From assembly GCA_039922955.1 (NCBI GenBank), contig JBDTDR010000141.1, positions 1 through 10,659 on the forward strand: a stretch of DNA of 10,659 nt, in the 5' to 3' direction. The notes under the pieces are model-generated. The model did not search any database. It had not been told where the DNA came from and worked only from the letters and a program-made list of their open reading frames with translations. Positions 1 through 7,894 of the stretch are shown here, in pieces (positions within the stretch are counted from its first letter, which is position 1; the number at the start of each line of letters is the position of its first letter). The position numbers and the translations under genes are program-made. The stretch comes from Tumulicola sp039922955. Its GTDB lineage: Bacteria > Vulcanimicrobiota > Vulcanimicrobiia > Vulcanimicrobiales > Vulcanimicrobiaceae.

Positions 1-2
1 AT

Positions 3-140
3 ACGCGGGCGAACTCCCCGGCGGTCGACTGCTTCGATTTCTCGAAGCCGCCGCGCGCGTTCGTCCCCATCGTGGCGCCCCAGGGCCCGTCGTTTTTTCT
101 CCGGCGGGCCACCGACCGGCGCCCGCCCGACTCCGAGTAG
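3..140 (+). CDS. C-terminal end of a probable phosphoesterase/phospholipase C-like protein (partial)
   Basis: This open frame enters from the left edge and ends at TAG 138-140, giving 45 residues. It reads like real coding sequence and not a chance frame: it contains the segment VDCFDFSKPPRAFVPI and ends RRPPDSE. A '(C/M)FDF(S/T)xxPRxF' ending is, from memory, typical of the C-terminus of alkaline-phosphatase-superfamily phosphoesterases (phospholipase C / acid phosphatase type), which are usually exported enzymes cleaving phosphodiesters or phosphomonoesters. No catalytic residues fall within the window, so the assignment rests on this tail alone. The gene converges on the glycosyltransferase gene at 162-1685, with 21 bp between the two stop codons. 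Confidence is moderate that a gene ends here and low for its function. Confidence 0.5.
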   Translation, partial: TRANSPAVDCFDFSKPPRAFVPIVAPQGPSFFLRRATDRRPPDSE

Positions 141-161
141 CCGCGCCGCGAGCGGTGGCGG
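141..161. terminator. Possible hairpin between convergent stop codons
   Basis: The whole 21-bp gap between the two convergent stops can fold: 141-144 (CCGC) pairs with 158-161 (GCGG), and 146-148 (CCG) pairs with 153-155 (CGG). A G-T wobble and one bulged base lie between the two stems, and the loop is CGAG. There is no T-run on either strand after the stem, so it is not a canonical intrinsic terminator. It may act as a bidirectional transcript-end hairpin, or it may be chance in GC-rich DNA. Confidence 0.25.
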
Positions 162-1685
162 TCAGATGTAGTTCTTCAGTTCCGGCCAGAGGGCGGCGAG
201 GTTTTTTCGCAGCCCGGTACAGACCATGATCGGGATGTTCCGCTCGTACGAAATAACCCACGGCGGATTGAAGCGCGCGGCCAGACGAGCGCCGCGAAAG
301 AGGTGCGCGCTCGCGCCGCAGTCGCCGTTCACGTCGATGATGACGCTGCCCGAATAGCCGCGCGTGCCCCACAGCCAGTAGTTGTTGTGACCGGAGATGG
401 CCGGCGGCAGCCGGTACGGTCGTCCAAAGAAGTCGATTGCGGCGGCTTCGCCGTAGTTGCTCGCAACGATCGCGGCTTGGGCGCGCTGGGCGGGCGGCAG
501 CGCGTGGTAAACTTGCGCCACCGTCGCCGTGAGTTCGGGCCAACCGTGCATGTCGGCCCAATCCGTGGGCAGTTCGGCGGTCTGATGACGTTCGGTTGCC
601 ATCGCCGACTTGCCGACGTGCAGCACGCCGCCCACGAAGGCCGCGTAGTCGACCATCGGCTGCTCGGCGAGAACCGGAAGCGAGAACGGTAAAAAGAACA
701 AGCCTGCGGCAACCATCGCGGCCACGATCGCGGCCTGCAGCGGAACCCACCGCTTCGTCGCGGAGGCGATCGTCACGCCACCCGCCGCGATCACAATCGG
801 ATAGACGTCGCCCGGGTAATAATGCTTCCCATGCAGCCCGATCATCAGCAGAATCAACACGACGTACGCGTACCCCAGAAAGCGCGCCGTGCCGTTGCGG
901 AGCAGCGCGATCAGCCCGACGATCCAGACCGGAGAAAGGAACAGATTCGTGAGCAGCAACTGCTGAAAAAGGTAGAGCCCTGGACTCGCAATCACGTTCT
1001 TGCCGTTTTGCCCGTTGCGCAAGAGCTCGAGCATGGGAAAACCGTAGTGCGCTTGCCACAGAAAATTCGGAAGGGCGATCGCTACGGCGACGAGCGCACC
1101 GGCACAGAACCACCGCGACCCCAGAATCCGCCGTTGCGGCGTCAGCAGCAGACCGGCGACGAGCGCGACGGCGAAGAGCGCGGCACTGTACTTGCTTTCG
1201 AGCCCGACGCCGACCGCGGCGCCCGCCGCCAGCCAGTATCGTGGGTCGGCGCCCTTAGCGATTCGGAGAACGTAGAGCGCCGTCAGCGGCCACAGCCACA
1301 GGCCGGGCATGTCGGGCCCGGCTTTCATTCCGAAAGCCATCAGCACGCCGGCGAAGAGAAATGCCAACCCGGCGATCGCCTGGGCGAATGCACCGCCGCC
1401 GAGTTCGACGACCAGTAGGCACGTAACGTACGCCCCCGCGGCCGCGAACAGCGCGGGCACGGCGCGCAGCAAGAAGAGCGAATGCCCGAAAAGCTGCGAG
1501 CCCGCGGCCAAGAGCGGCACGACCGGCGGCTGGTCCACGTACCCCCACGCCGGATGGAAGCCACAGATTATGAAGTACAGCTCGTCACGGAAAAACCCGT
1601 AGTGCGGATTTCCGATTAGGTGCACGACCAGGACGACCAGAGCGGCCGCGAGCGGGATGCGTCGGGGTCCGCTATGGCGTGTCAA
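162..1685 (-). CDS. GT39/PMT_2 (ArnT-like) family membrane glycosyltransferase
   Basis: This 507-residue polytopic membrane protein belongs to the dolichyl/undecaprenyl-phosphate-sugar-dependent GT-C glycosyltransferases (PMT_2, Pfam PF13231 type). These enzymes move a sugar from a lipid carrier to protein or lipid on the outer face of the membrane. After the first membrane segment (about residues 11-25) comes the diagnostic first-loop motif FFRDELYF, with D34-E35 as the expected catalytic acidic pair, then GYVDQPP (D51). About ten hydrophobic segments follow to about residue 335. The motif GKHYYPGDVYP (residues 286-296) is the usual late-loop signature of the family. Residues about 360-507 form a soluble C-terminal domain. 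The start is TTG at 1685, which overlaps the upstream stop as TTGA; no Shine-Dalgarno is visible, so translational coupling is likely. It is the last gene of the operon. Acceptor and donor are not determinable from the sequence; the mannosidase in the operon hints at mannose, by inference only. Confidence 0.88.
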   Translation of the reverse strand: MTRHSGPRRIPLAAALVVLVVHLIGNPHYGFFRDELYFIICGFHPAWGYVDQPPVVPLLAAGSQLFGHSLFLLRAVPALFAAAGAYVTCLLVVELGGGAFAQAIAGLAFLFAGVLMAFGMKAGPDMPGLWLWPLTALYVLRIAKGADPRYWLAAGAAVGVGLESKYSAALFAVALVAGLLLTPQRRILGSRWFCAGALVAVAIALPNFLWQAHYGFPMLELLRNGQNGKNVIASPGLYLFQQLLLTNLFLSPVWIVGLIALLRNGTARFLGYAYVVLILLMIGLHGKHYYPGDVYPIVIAAGGVTIASATKRWVPLQAAIVAAMVAAGLFFLPFSLPVLAEQPMVDYAAFVGGVLHVGKSAMATERHQTAELPTDWADMHGWPELTATVAQVYHALPPAQRAQAAIVASNYGEAAAIDFFGRPYRLPPAISGHNNYWLWGTRGYSGSVIIDVNGDCGASAHLFRGARLAARFNPPWVISYERNIPIMVCTGLRKNLAALWPELKNYI

Positions 1686-3205
1686 CGGCCGGTCGGCCGC
1701 GGGGCGTTAACCGCGAACAGCTCGTGGTAGTCGTCGAGCCGCACCGGCGCCTTCGCGCCGGGCACCGCGGTGACGTCGTGCGGGTCGGCGAGGATAAAGA
1801 CGGGACGCGTTTTGGCCCAGGTTTCGTACTCGCCGGCTATGTGCGGATCCCAGCCCGAGACGACGATCCGATTCGGGAGCGAGTGGTCGGCGTACGCGCC
1901 GTAGGCCAGCGACGTTGCGTCGAGCCAGCCCGCCACCACGATCACGCCGCCGCGCGGCACGACCGGGCGCACCGCATCGATCACCCATCGGCCGCCTTCA
2001 CCTGGTGCGTGAACGAAGAAGCGCCGCTGCGCGTAGAAAGCCATGCCGGCTCCGATCGCTAGGACGACGCAAACTGCCGCGCGCACGAGCCGCGTCCGGG
2101 CATCGCCGCTTAGCCCCGCGGGAACGATCGCTCCCAACAGCGGCACGACCAGCCATAACGCCATCATGCGGTACCGCCCGACGTCGGCTTCGTTTGGGTA
2201 CGTGACCGAGAAGAGCAATGCGGCGGTACACGCAATGCAAAGGAAGAGCGTCGTTCGCCAATCGCGCTTCCATGCGATGGCCACGCCGATCAGGACCAGC
2301 ACCAGCACGAACGCGTCAAACTGATCGGTGATTCCGCGGACGAACGCGGCCAGAGCGTCCTGCAAATGCACCGGATTGAACGACGCCAAAAAGTACCGGG
2401 GGGCATCCGATTCGCTTCCCGACAGCGCGCGCAGCAAACCGCGAGCGGTGCTCGGATTGTTATAGTTCCAGAAAATTCCGCCGTTGGTTCCGACCAGCAC
2501 GTGGGTTGGATCCAGTCCGTGCGCCACGACGTAAGCCGAGCGCAACGGCAGGTACAGATACAGCAGCAGTCCGGCCGCCGTCAGCGCGAGCGCGCCCGCG
2601 ACGAGGCGCGCCGCCGGCCGGCGTTTGGCCACGAGCGCACCCGCAACGAAGCCCGGCACGAGCCAGACGGCATTCGGATGCGCCGCGATGCCGAGCCCAA
2701 GCATCCCCCACGCGCCGGCGAACCACCGGTCGCTTCCGCCTTTCATCCAGCGCACGAACGCGTAGATCGCAAAAGCCTCGCACGCGACCGCAACGTCTTG
2801 GGCTTCGGCCCGGATCGCGTGCGACCAGACGTCTTGAGTAAACGCGTACCACAGCGTGCTCAGCAGGGCGACCGGACGCCACGCGCCCAACGTGCGGGCG
2901 GTCGCGTACGCCGTCAGCGCGGCGAATGCCATCGCGACGCCGCACATCGCGTTCATCCGAAACGCGATCGAACCGATTGGCAACAGATGCGACCACGCGT
3001 ACCCGACCAGCACGTAGAACGGAAATCCGGTCGGATGCGTGATCCCGAGAATGTACGGAACGCCCTGGAGCTCCGCCGTGTCCCACGAGGCCGGCTCGTG
3101 CGACACGCTTGCAATAAAAACTACGGCCGGAATTAAGAAGGCCGCTAGGTCGCAAAGGAGGCGCGCGATCGCCGCCGCCTCCCTTGCGCCGAAGCGGCGT
3201 TTCAC
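1682..3205 (-). CDS. DUF2723 (TMEM260-like) membrane protein, probable O-mannosyltransferase-type enzyme
   Basis: This is a 507-residue polytopic membrane protein. The start chosen is GTG at 3205, which overlaps the tricorn stop as GTGA; longer versions of the frame read antisense-like, Arg-rich sequence that belongs to the tricorn gene in another frame. After the first membrane helix (about 18-34) comes the DUF2723 (PF11028) signature SWDTAELQGVPYILG, with D42 and E45, followed by HPTGFP (57-62) and LPIGSIAFRMN. This is the conserved first luminal loop of the family. About ten more membrane segments follow to about residue 395, then a soluble C-terminal domain at about 402-507. The human family member TMEM260 is a protein O-mannosyltransferase; bacterial members are mostly uncharacterised, so the activity here is inference. 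Its position between the tricorn protease and the GT39 gene, both by 4-nt overlap, argues for coordinated expression. No Shine-Dalgarno is visible. Confidence 0.87.
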   Translation of the reverse strand: MKRRFGAREAAAIARLLCDLAAFLIPAVVFIASVSHEPASWDTAELQGVPYILGITHPTGFPFYVLVGYAWSHLLPIGSIAFRMNAMCGVAMAFAALTAYATARTLGAWRPVALLSTLWYAFTQDVWSHAIRAEAQDVAVACEAFAIYAFVRWMKGGSDRWFAGAWGMLGLGIAAHPNAVWLVPGFVAGALVAKRRPAARLVAGALALTAAGLLLYLYLPLRSAYVVAHGLDPTHVLVGTNGGIFWNYNNPSTARGLLRALSGSESDAPRYFLASFNPVHLQDALAAFVRGITDQFDAFVLVLVLIGVAIAWKRDWRTTLFLCIACTAALLFSVTYPNEADVGRYRMMALWLVVPLLGAIVPAGLSGDARTRLVRAAVCVVLAIGAGMAFYAQRRFFVHAPGEGGRWVIDAVRPVVPRGGVIVVAGWLDATSLAYGAYADHSLPNRIVVSGWDPHIAGEYETWAKTRPVFILADPHDVTAVPGAKAPVRLDDYHELFAVNAPRPTGR

Positions 3206-6200
3206 GGCAGCGTAGGCAGCGGCAGCGACGGACGGGTCGAAAGATCCGGCCGAACTTCCGTGTAGCCCTCGAGCGCCTGCTCCATCAGCGCCAGCGCGAG
3301 ATCGAGTTGCGGGTCTTTGCCGTCGCGATAGTCGTGCGGAGCGATGTCGACGTCGTGGTCGGGATCGGTGCCGTAGTTCTCCACGCCCCAGCCGACGTCG
3401 ACGAACCAGAACGAGAATTCCGGCTGGGTCGTCAGCGTGCCGTCGACCAGATGGTGGTACGGATCGATGCCGATGACCCCGCCCCACGTGCGCTTCCCCA
3501 CCAGCGGGCCGAGCTTGTAGAGTTTGAAGCAATGGCTAAAGATGTCGCCGTCGGAACCCGCGAACTGGTTGGTCATCGCGACGATCGGGCCGGCGACCGA
3601 CTCCGGCGGATACGGAACCAGCGATCCGTAGCGCGGAGCGTCGTAGCCGACGCGCTTGCGCGCAAGTTTCTCGAGCAGAAGCGACGAGACGTGACCGCCG
3701 CGGTTGTAACGCACGTCGACGATCAGCCCTTTGCGATCGAACTCGCTCAGATATCCGCGATGGAACTCCGCGAATCCCCACGGTCCCATGTCGGGAATGT
3801 GCAGGTAACCGACGCGCCCGCCGGTGCGCTCGTGCACCAAACGCCGGTTGGTTTCGACCCACGCGCGATAGCGAAGCGCGGCTTCGCTAGCGAGGGATGT
3901 GATCAGCACCGTGCGCTCTTCGTCTTTGCGCGAGCGCAACGTGATGGAAACGTCGCGGCCCGACGTGTTGACCAGAAGCCGGTCGGGCGAAACGTCGCGC
4001 GCGAGCCGTTTCCCGCCGATCGCCACGATGACGTCGCCCTCGCGCACGGCCAGGCCGGGTTCAGCGAGCGGCGAATCGCTTTGGCGATTCCACGAATCGC
4101 CGCGATAGATCCGCTCGATGCGGTAGCCGCCTCGATCCTCGTCCCATACGAGGTCGGCGCCCAGGAAACCGCGTTGGTATTGCGGCGGAACCCGGTAATC
4201 GCCGCCGGATTCGTAGGCATGCGACGTGCCGAGTTCGCCTTGCATCTCCCAAAACAGATCCGAGAGTTCGCCGCGCGTGCGCACGCGCGGCAAAACGGCG
4301 CGGTACCGGTCGTAGACGCGGTCCCAGTCGATATCGCACATGTCCTCGGTCCAAAACTGTTCGGTTTGCAGACGCCACGCTTCCCGATACATCTGCGCCC
4401 ATTCGTCACGCGGAACCACCTCGACGCTGGCGCGATCGAGATCGATCCAGCCGCTCTTGCGCCCCGGCTCGGTCGCGGGCTTCGGTTCGTCGCCTTCCTC
4501 GGGGAGTTCGGCGAGCGCGTCGATTGCGCGCAGCCGGTCTTCACAGCGATAGATCAGCGTGCGGCCGTCGCCTCCCAAGCGTATCTCGTCGCATTCCGGC
4601 GCGAGCGTGGCGAGCCGCTGCTGCTCGAAATCGTAGGCCAGCAGCGCACCGTGATCCGCGTCTTCGTGCTCCTCGCGCCGGCCGGGCTTGATCCCCTTGA
4701 CCCCATAGCGGGTGAAGAGCACTCGGCCGCGGACCGCCGCCAGCCCGTCGTACTCGCCTTCGTCCACCGGAAACCCGAGCACGCGCCCTTGAATCCCCTC
4801 GAAGTCGATGTCGACGTCGGCCGGCTTCTCCGGCTTCTTGGCGTCGTCGCGATCGTGTTCGTGTTCGTGATCGCGGTGAATCGGTTTGGGCGGCGGGACG
4901 AACGGTGAGGGCACGTCGTCGCGCAGCGTGGCGACGAACGGGCGGCTTGCCTGCGGAAAGCTCAGCTCGAACTGCAGTGCGTCGTAGACCGGATTGAAAT
5001 CGCGCGTCGAAATGAAGTAGAGGTATTTCCCTTCGGGATCCCACGCGGGCGCGCGATCGACGCGCAAAGGTGACGTGACGTCGTGTATTTTTCCTGACCG
5101 AATTTTTGCGACGCGTACGATCGACGTGCCCTGCGCGGGCCACCAAACGTACGCGATGAATCGCCCGTCGGGAGAGAATGCGAGATCGCCGATGCGGTGC
5201 GAGGGGCACGTGTCGAGAATGCGCACGTTTCCGTCGTCGAGATCGAACACGCACAGCTCGTGGCGGTGGTTGGCAAACGCGACCACGTCGCCGGACGGCG
5301 AGCACGCCAGGTCGGTCACGCGTCCGATGTCGCCGCCGGTGACGAGCTTGGGCGGCCCTTCCGAGGCGTCGGCGCGCTGCACCGCGATCTGCTCGTAGCC
5401 GTTGACGTCGGTAACGCAGACGAAGCGCTTTCCGTCGTGCAGCCACTCCGTGAGCCGCGTGCGCGCGGCGCTCCCCGCGCCGTGATGAATGACGGCGCCG
5501 TCGAAGAGCGGCATCGTGAAAGGCTGCCCGCGCGAGACGAACGCGAGACGCGTGCCGTCCGGGTGCGGCGCGAAGTGCTCGAGCGACTCGGAGGCATCTT
5601 CGAAGCGGCGGACCGTCTGCGGCGCCGAAGAATGCGTCTCGATGCAAAGCTTGCGTCCGTTCCCGCCGGCGACGTCGTAGCACGCGATTTCGCCGCCCGC
5701 CGAATACACGATGCGCGTGCCGTCGGTCGAGGGAAAACGCGCGTAATATTCGGTTTCGTGCGTGTGGCGCCGCACGTCGCCGCCGTCGAGCGCACAGGAA
5801 TAGATGTTTCCGATCCCCTCGTGATCGGCCAAGAAGAAAACGCGATCCCCGATCGGCATCGGCCACGTCGGGTTACCGTCCGGCAAGGGCAGCCGCGCGA
5901 ACTCGCCCGTTCCCGCCGAATCGATCCAGATCTCGCCGGCGGTCCCGCCGCGATAGCGTTTCCAGCGCGCGGGGTCGGCCGCGTTGCGCCCGATCGCGAT
6001 CCCGTTTCCGGGTGCGGCTGCGAACGCTCGCGCGTGTCCTAGGTGGAGCTCGCGCGGAGCGCCGCCGCGCGCGACGGCAAACGGCCGCATTTGCTCGTCC
6101 CAGGAGGTCGGATTCGCGACGAAATAGATGTCGCCGCCGTCCGGAGCCCAACCGGTCACCGCCGCCTGCGTTGCTCCCAAAAAGCTCCAGCGTTCCGGAA

Positions 6201-6429
6201 CCCCGCCGCCGGCCGGCATCACGTACACTTCCGGAGTTCCTTCGTCGGTCGAAATAAACGCGATCGATTGCCCGTCGGGCGAGAGCCGTGGAAAGGAGCA
6301 GGTGCCGAAGCTGACGGTCAAGCGCGTTGCCGTGCCGCCCTCCGCCGCGACGCTCCAAAGGTCGTCTTCGCAGACGAAGACGATGCGGTCGCCGGCTATC
6401 GTCGGATAGCGATAATATCCCTGATTCAT
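3202..6429 (-). CDS. Tricorn protease (S41-family self-compartmentalising peptidase)
   Basis: This 1075-residue protein is close to the roughly 1070 residues of Thermoplasma tricorn, which degrades peptides released by the proteasome or other ATP-dependent proteases into shorter products. The N-terminus (GYYRYPTIAGDRIVFVCEDD) is the standard tricorn start, with no signal peptide, so it acts in the cytosol. Domains: a six-blade propeller (about 1-290), a seven-blade propeller (about 300-640), a C1 helical bundle, a PDZ domain (about 757-831) and the C2 S41 catalytic core. The expected catalytic residues are present: S736-H737 (in GTSHA), nucleophile S959 (in GSDGD) and E1017 (in GVENYG). D930 lies 29 residues before the nucleophile, the spacing of the Asp that gives Thermoplasma tricorn its preference for basic P1 residues. 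A His/Asp-rich insert sits at 518-529. ATG 6429 is preferred over upstream in-frame starts because AAGGAG lies 10 nt ahead of it and the homologous sequence begins there. No tricorn interacting factor is encoded nearby. Confidence 0.96.
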   Translation of the reverse strand: MNQGYYRYPTIAGDRIVFVCEDDLWSVAAEGGTATRLTVSFGTCSFPRLSPDGQSIAFISTDEGTPEVYVMPAGGGVPERWSFLGATQAAVTGWAPDGGDIYFVANPTSWDEQMRPFAVARGGAPRELHLGHARAFAAAPGNGIAIGRNAADPARWKRYRGGTAGEIWIDSAGTGEFARLPLPDGNPTWPMPIGDRVFFLADHEGIGNIYSCALDGGDVRRHTHETEYYARFPSTDGTRIVYSAGGEIACYDVAGGNGRKLCIETHSSAPQTVRRFEDASESLEHFAPHPDGTRLAFVSRGQPFTMPLFDGAVIHHGAGSAARTRLTEWLHDGKRFVCVTDVNGYEQIAVQRADASEGPPKLVTGGDIGRVTDLACSPSGDVVAFANHRHELCVFDLDDGNVRILDTCPSHRIGDLAFSPDGRFIAYVWWPAQGTSIVRVAKIRSGKIHDVTSPLRVDRAPAWDPEGKYLYFISTRDFNPVYDALQFELSFPQASRPFVATLRDDVPSPFVPPPKPIHRDHEHEHDRDDAKKPEKPADVDIDFEGIQGRVLGFPVDEGEYDGLAAVRGRVLFTRYGVKGIKPGRREEHEDADHGALLAYDFEQQRLATLAPECDEIRLGGDGRTLIYRCEDRLRAIDALAELPEEGDEPKPATEPGRKSGWIDLDRASVEVVPRDEWAQMYREAWRLQTEQFWTEDMCDIDWDRVYDRYRAVLPRVRTRGELSDLFWEMQGELGTSHAYESGGDYRVPPQYQRGFLGADLVWDEDRGGYRIERIYRGDSWNRQSDSPLAEPGLAVREGDVIVAIGGKRLARDVSPDRLLVNTSGRDVSITLRSRKDEERTVLITSLASEAALRYRAWVETNRRLVHERTGGRVGYLHIPDMGPWGFAEFHRGYLSEFDRKGLIVDVRYNRGGHVSSLLLEKLARKRVGYDAPRYGSLVPYPPESVAGPIVAMTNQFAGSDGDIFSHCFKLYKLGPLVGKRTWGGVIGIDPYHHLVDGTLTTQPEFSFWFVDVGWGVENYGTDPDHDVDIAPHDYRDGKDPQLDLALALMEQALEGYTEVRPDLSTRPSLPLPTLP

Positions 6430-6439
6430 GTCGAGGACG

Positions 6440-6445
6440 CTCCTT
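6440..6445 (-). promoter_or_regulatory. Shine-Dalgarno site of the tricorn gene
   Basis: Read on the minus strand this is AAGGAG, 10 nt before ATG 6429. It lies in the 40-nt gap after the GH125 stop and fixes the tricorn start. It is the only clear ribosome binding site inside the minus-strand operon; the three other downstream genes begin within their predecessor's stop codon. Confidence 0.7.
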
Positions 6446-6469
6446 GGCGATGCGGTGCGCGGCTTCCGC

Positions 6470-7894
6470 TTACTTCGAAGGGCCGTGCGGCATCGCGCCT
6501 TCGACGTGCAGCAGGCGTCCGAGTGCCGCGACCATTTTGCCGGCATTCTCCACCTGCGTGAAGGAAGGAACGAGGGTGGGCGTTTGCGTTCGGGTTTCGA
6601 ACGGCAAGATCGGTCCGGTCGGCCCGAACTGCGTGGACGTATAGCCGGCCAGGCTGCGGAAGAGCAGTTCGGCGCCCAGCGCGTTGGCCCAGCCGAACTC
6701 GTCGCGCGTGTACCGCCAATAGCCGTCGTCGTAAAAGCTTTCGTGGATCGTCCCGGATTCGCCGTCGGTCACCGCTAGCGTCGTAATCGCTTGGGCGACG
6801 TCGTTCGAACTTCTTGCGGTCAAGGCCCGCCCGATGATCCCCAACGGCCAGACGTAGTTCGCCGGCGTATGCGGGCTCCCGAGCCCCGCAGCGTAGCGGC
6901 CCGAAAAGTAGAACGGGTTGTCCTTGCTCTGTGCGAAGGCTCGCGTGCTTCGATACGTCGGATCGAACGTGGAACACCAGTCGATGTACGGCAAAGTTGT
7001 GAGATTCGGAAGGTTTGCATCGTCCATGACGTTGTAGCGCCCGAACCCGTCGGTTTCGTACGCGTACATCCAAACGTGCCGCTCCGCGTTGTAAAAGCGC
7101 CCGTACCGTTGAATCCCTATCTGCACGCGAGCGGCCAACAACCGCGCGTTCGACGCGAGTTCCCGGTCGCCGTATCCCTCGATCGCCAACCGTTCGATTT
7201 CGTGCAGCGCGACCACCGCCAGCGCGTTTTGCGGGATGTTGAAGCGGTATTGAACGGCATCGTCCGACGGGCGGAAGGCGCCCCAGATCATCCCCGTGCC
7301 GTCGGCGTAGGCATACTGGGTTGGAACGCGGTAGGGATACTCGTAGCGATCGCATCGTCGATGGTGCTCTTCGCACGCGTAGGTAGAGACGATCGTCCGG
7401 AGGGCGACGTGCAGGTCTCCGGTAAAGACCGTTCGATCGTGCGTGACGCGCCAGTACACCCACGTCAACACCACCGGCCACGCCGGAGAATCGACCTCCC
7501 ACTTCCGTTCCCATACGTCGTAATCGGCTTGAAACGCGTTGGCGTAGACGTCGGTCGCGATATTGCGCGCGTTGCGCTCGATGACGCCCGCAAACCGGTT
7601 GCGTAGGATTGGGAAGGCCGTCTGGAAGCGGACGTACGGAATCGTTTGAGCGGACGAATCGCGCAGCCACATCGCAGGAATGTCCCCGGTTTGTACGTAC
7701 GTCGTCGCGTCGTCTTCGAGAAAGAAATCGTTGAAAAGCGTGTGGAAAAGTTGACTCGCTTGGACGTCGTGCACGCGCGTGCCGGTCAGCGGCACCACCA
7801 AGACCTGCGCGACGGCGCGAATGGGCGGCACCGGCGCCAGGACCGACGCTAGCGCCGCGGTCGCAACGACCAAGATCGTCCCCAACCGTTTCAT
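6470..7894 (-). CDS. GH125 family exo-alpha-1,6-mannosidase (DUF1237), exported
   Basis: This 474-residue protein belongs to glycoside hydrolase family 125, inverting enzymes that remove terminal alpha-1,6-linked mannose from N-glycan- or mannan-like chains. Family motifs appear in order: GDIPAMWLRDSSAQ (70-83), WGAFRPSDDA (204-213), VMDDANLPNL (289-298), SGRYAAGLGSPHT (331-343), YVWPL and GTIHESF (381-387), then FGWANALGAELL. D212 is the expected general acid and E385 the general base; their spacing of 173 residues equals that of the characterised Clostridium enzyme (D220/E393, from memory). The N-terminus (MKRLGTILVVATAALASVL, then a likely cleavage after PIRA, near residue 27) is a Sec signal peptide, so the enzyme acts outside the cytoplasm. 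About 60 residues (415-474) follow the last family motif. ATG 7894 overlaps the upstream stop as ATGA, with no visible Shine-Dalgarno. The gap to the tricorn gene is 40 nt. Confidence 0.93.
   Translation of the reverse strand: MKRLGTILVVATAALASVLAPVPPIRAVAQVLVVPLTGTRVHDVQASQLFHTLFNDFFLEDDATTYVQTGDIPAMWLRDSSAQTIPYVRFQTAFPILRNRFAGVIERNARNIATDVYANAFQADYDVWERKWEVDSPAWPVVLTWVYWRVTHDRTVFTGDLHVALRTIVSTYACEEHHRRCDRYEYPYRVPTQYAYADGTGMIWGAFRPSDDAVQYRFNIPQNALAVVALHEIERLAIEGYGDRELASNARLLAARVQIGIQRYGRFYNAERHVWMYAYETDGFGRYNVMDDANLPNLTTLPYIDWCSTFDPTYRSTRAFAQSKDNPFYFSGRYAAGLGSPHTPANYVWPLGIIGRALTARSSNDVAQAITTLAVTDGESGTIHESFYDDGYWRYTRDEFGWANALGAELLFRSLAGYTSTQFGPTGPILPFETRTQTPTLVPSFTQVENAGKMVAALGRLLHVEGAMPHGPSK

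Noticed and set aside
93..127. Perfect 7-bp inverted repeat GGCGGGC/GCCCGCC (103-109, 121-127) beside a T6 run at 93-98
   Set aside because: The T-run precedes the stem on the plus strand and becomes an A-run after the stem on the minus strand, so it fits no intrinsic terminator. It also lies inside the coding end of the first gene.
3206..3532. N-terminal extension of the DUF2723 frame by 109 codons
   Set aside because: This part overlaps the conserved C-terminus of tricorn (including E1017 and the nucleophile region) and reads as Arg/His-rich nonsense. GTG 3205 with the GTGA overlap fits the family start.
3184..4908. A 574-codon open frame on the plus strand
   Set aside because: It lies wholly opposite the tricorn coding sequence, whose family motifs and catalytic residues are intact. 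Its translation is Arg/Ala/Val-rich with no recognisable motif; it is an antisense shadow typical of high-GC DNA.
6430..6546. N-terminal extension of tricorn by 39 codons
   Set aside because: It would overlap the end of GH125 and has Cys/Lys/Arg-rich sequence unlike tricorn. ATG 6429 has AAGGAG ahead of it and the conserved GYYRYP start.
6426..7670. A 414-codon minus-strand frame over the GH125 gene
   Set aside because: It is Arg-rich and out of frame with the clear GH125 motifs; a shadow.
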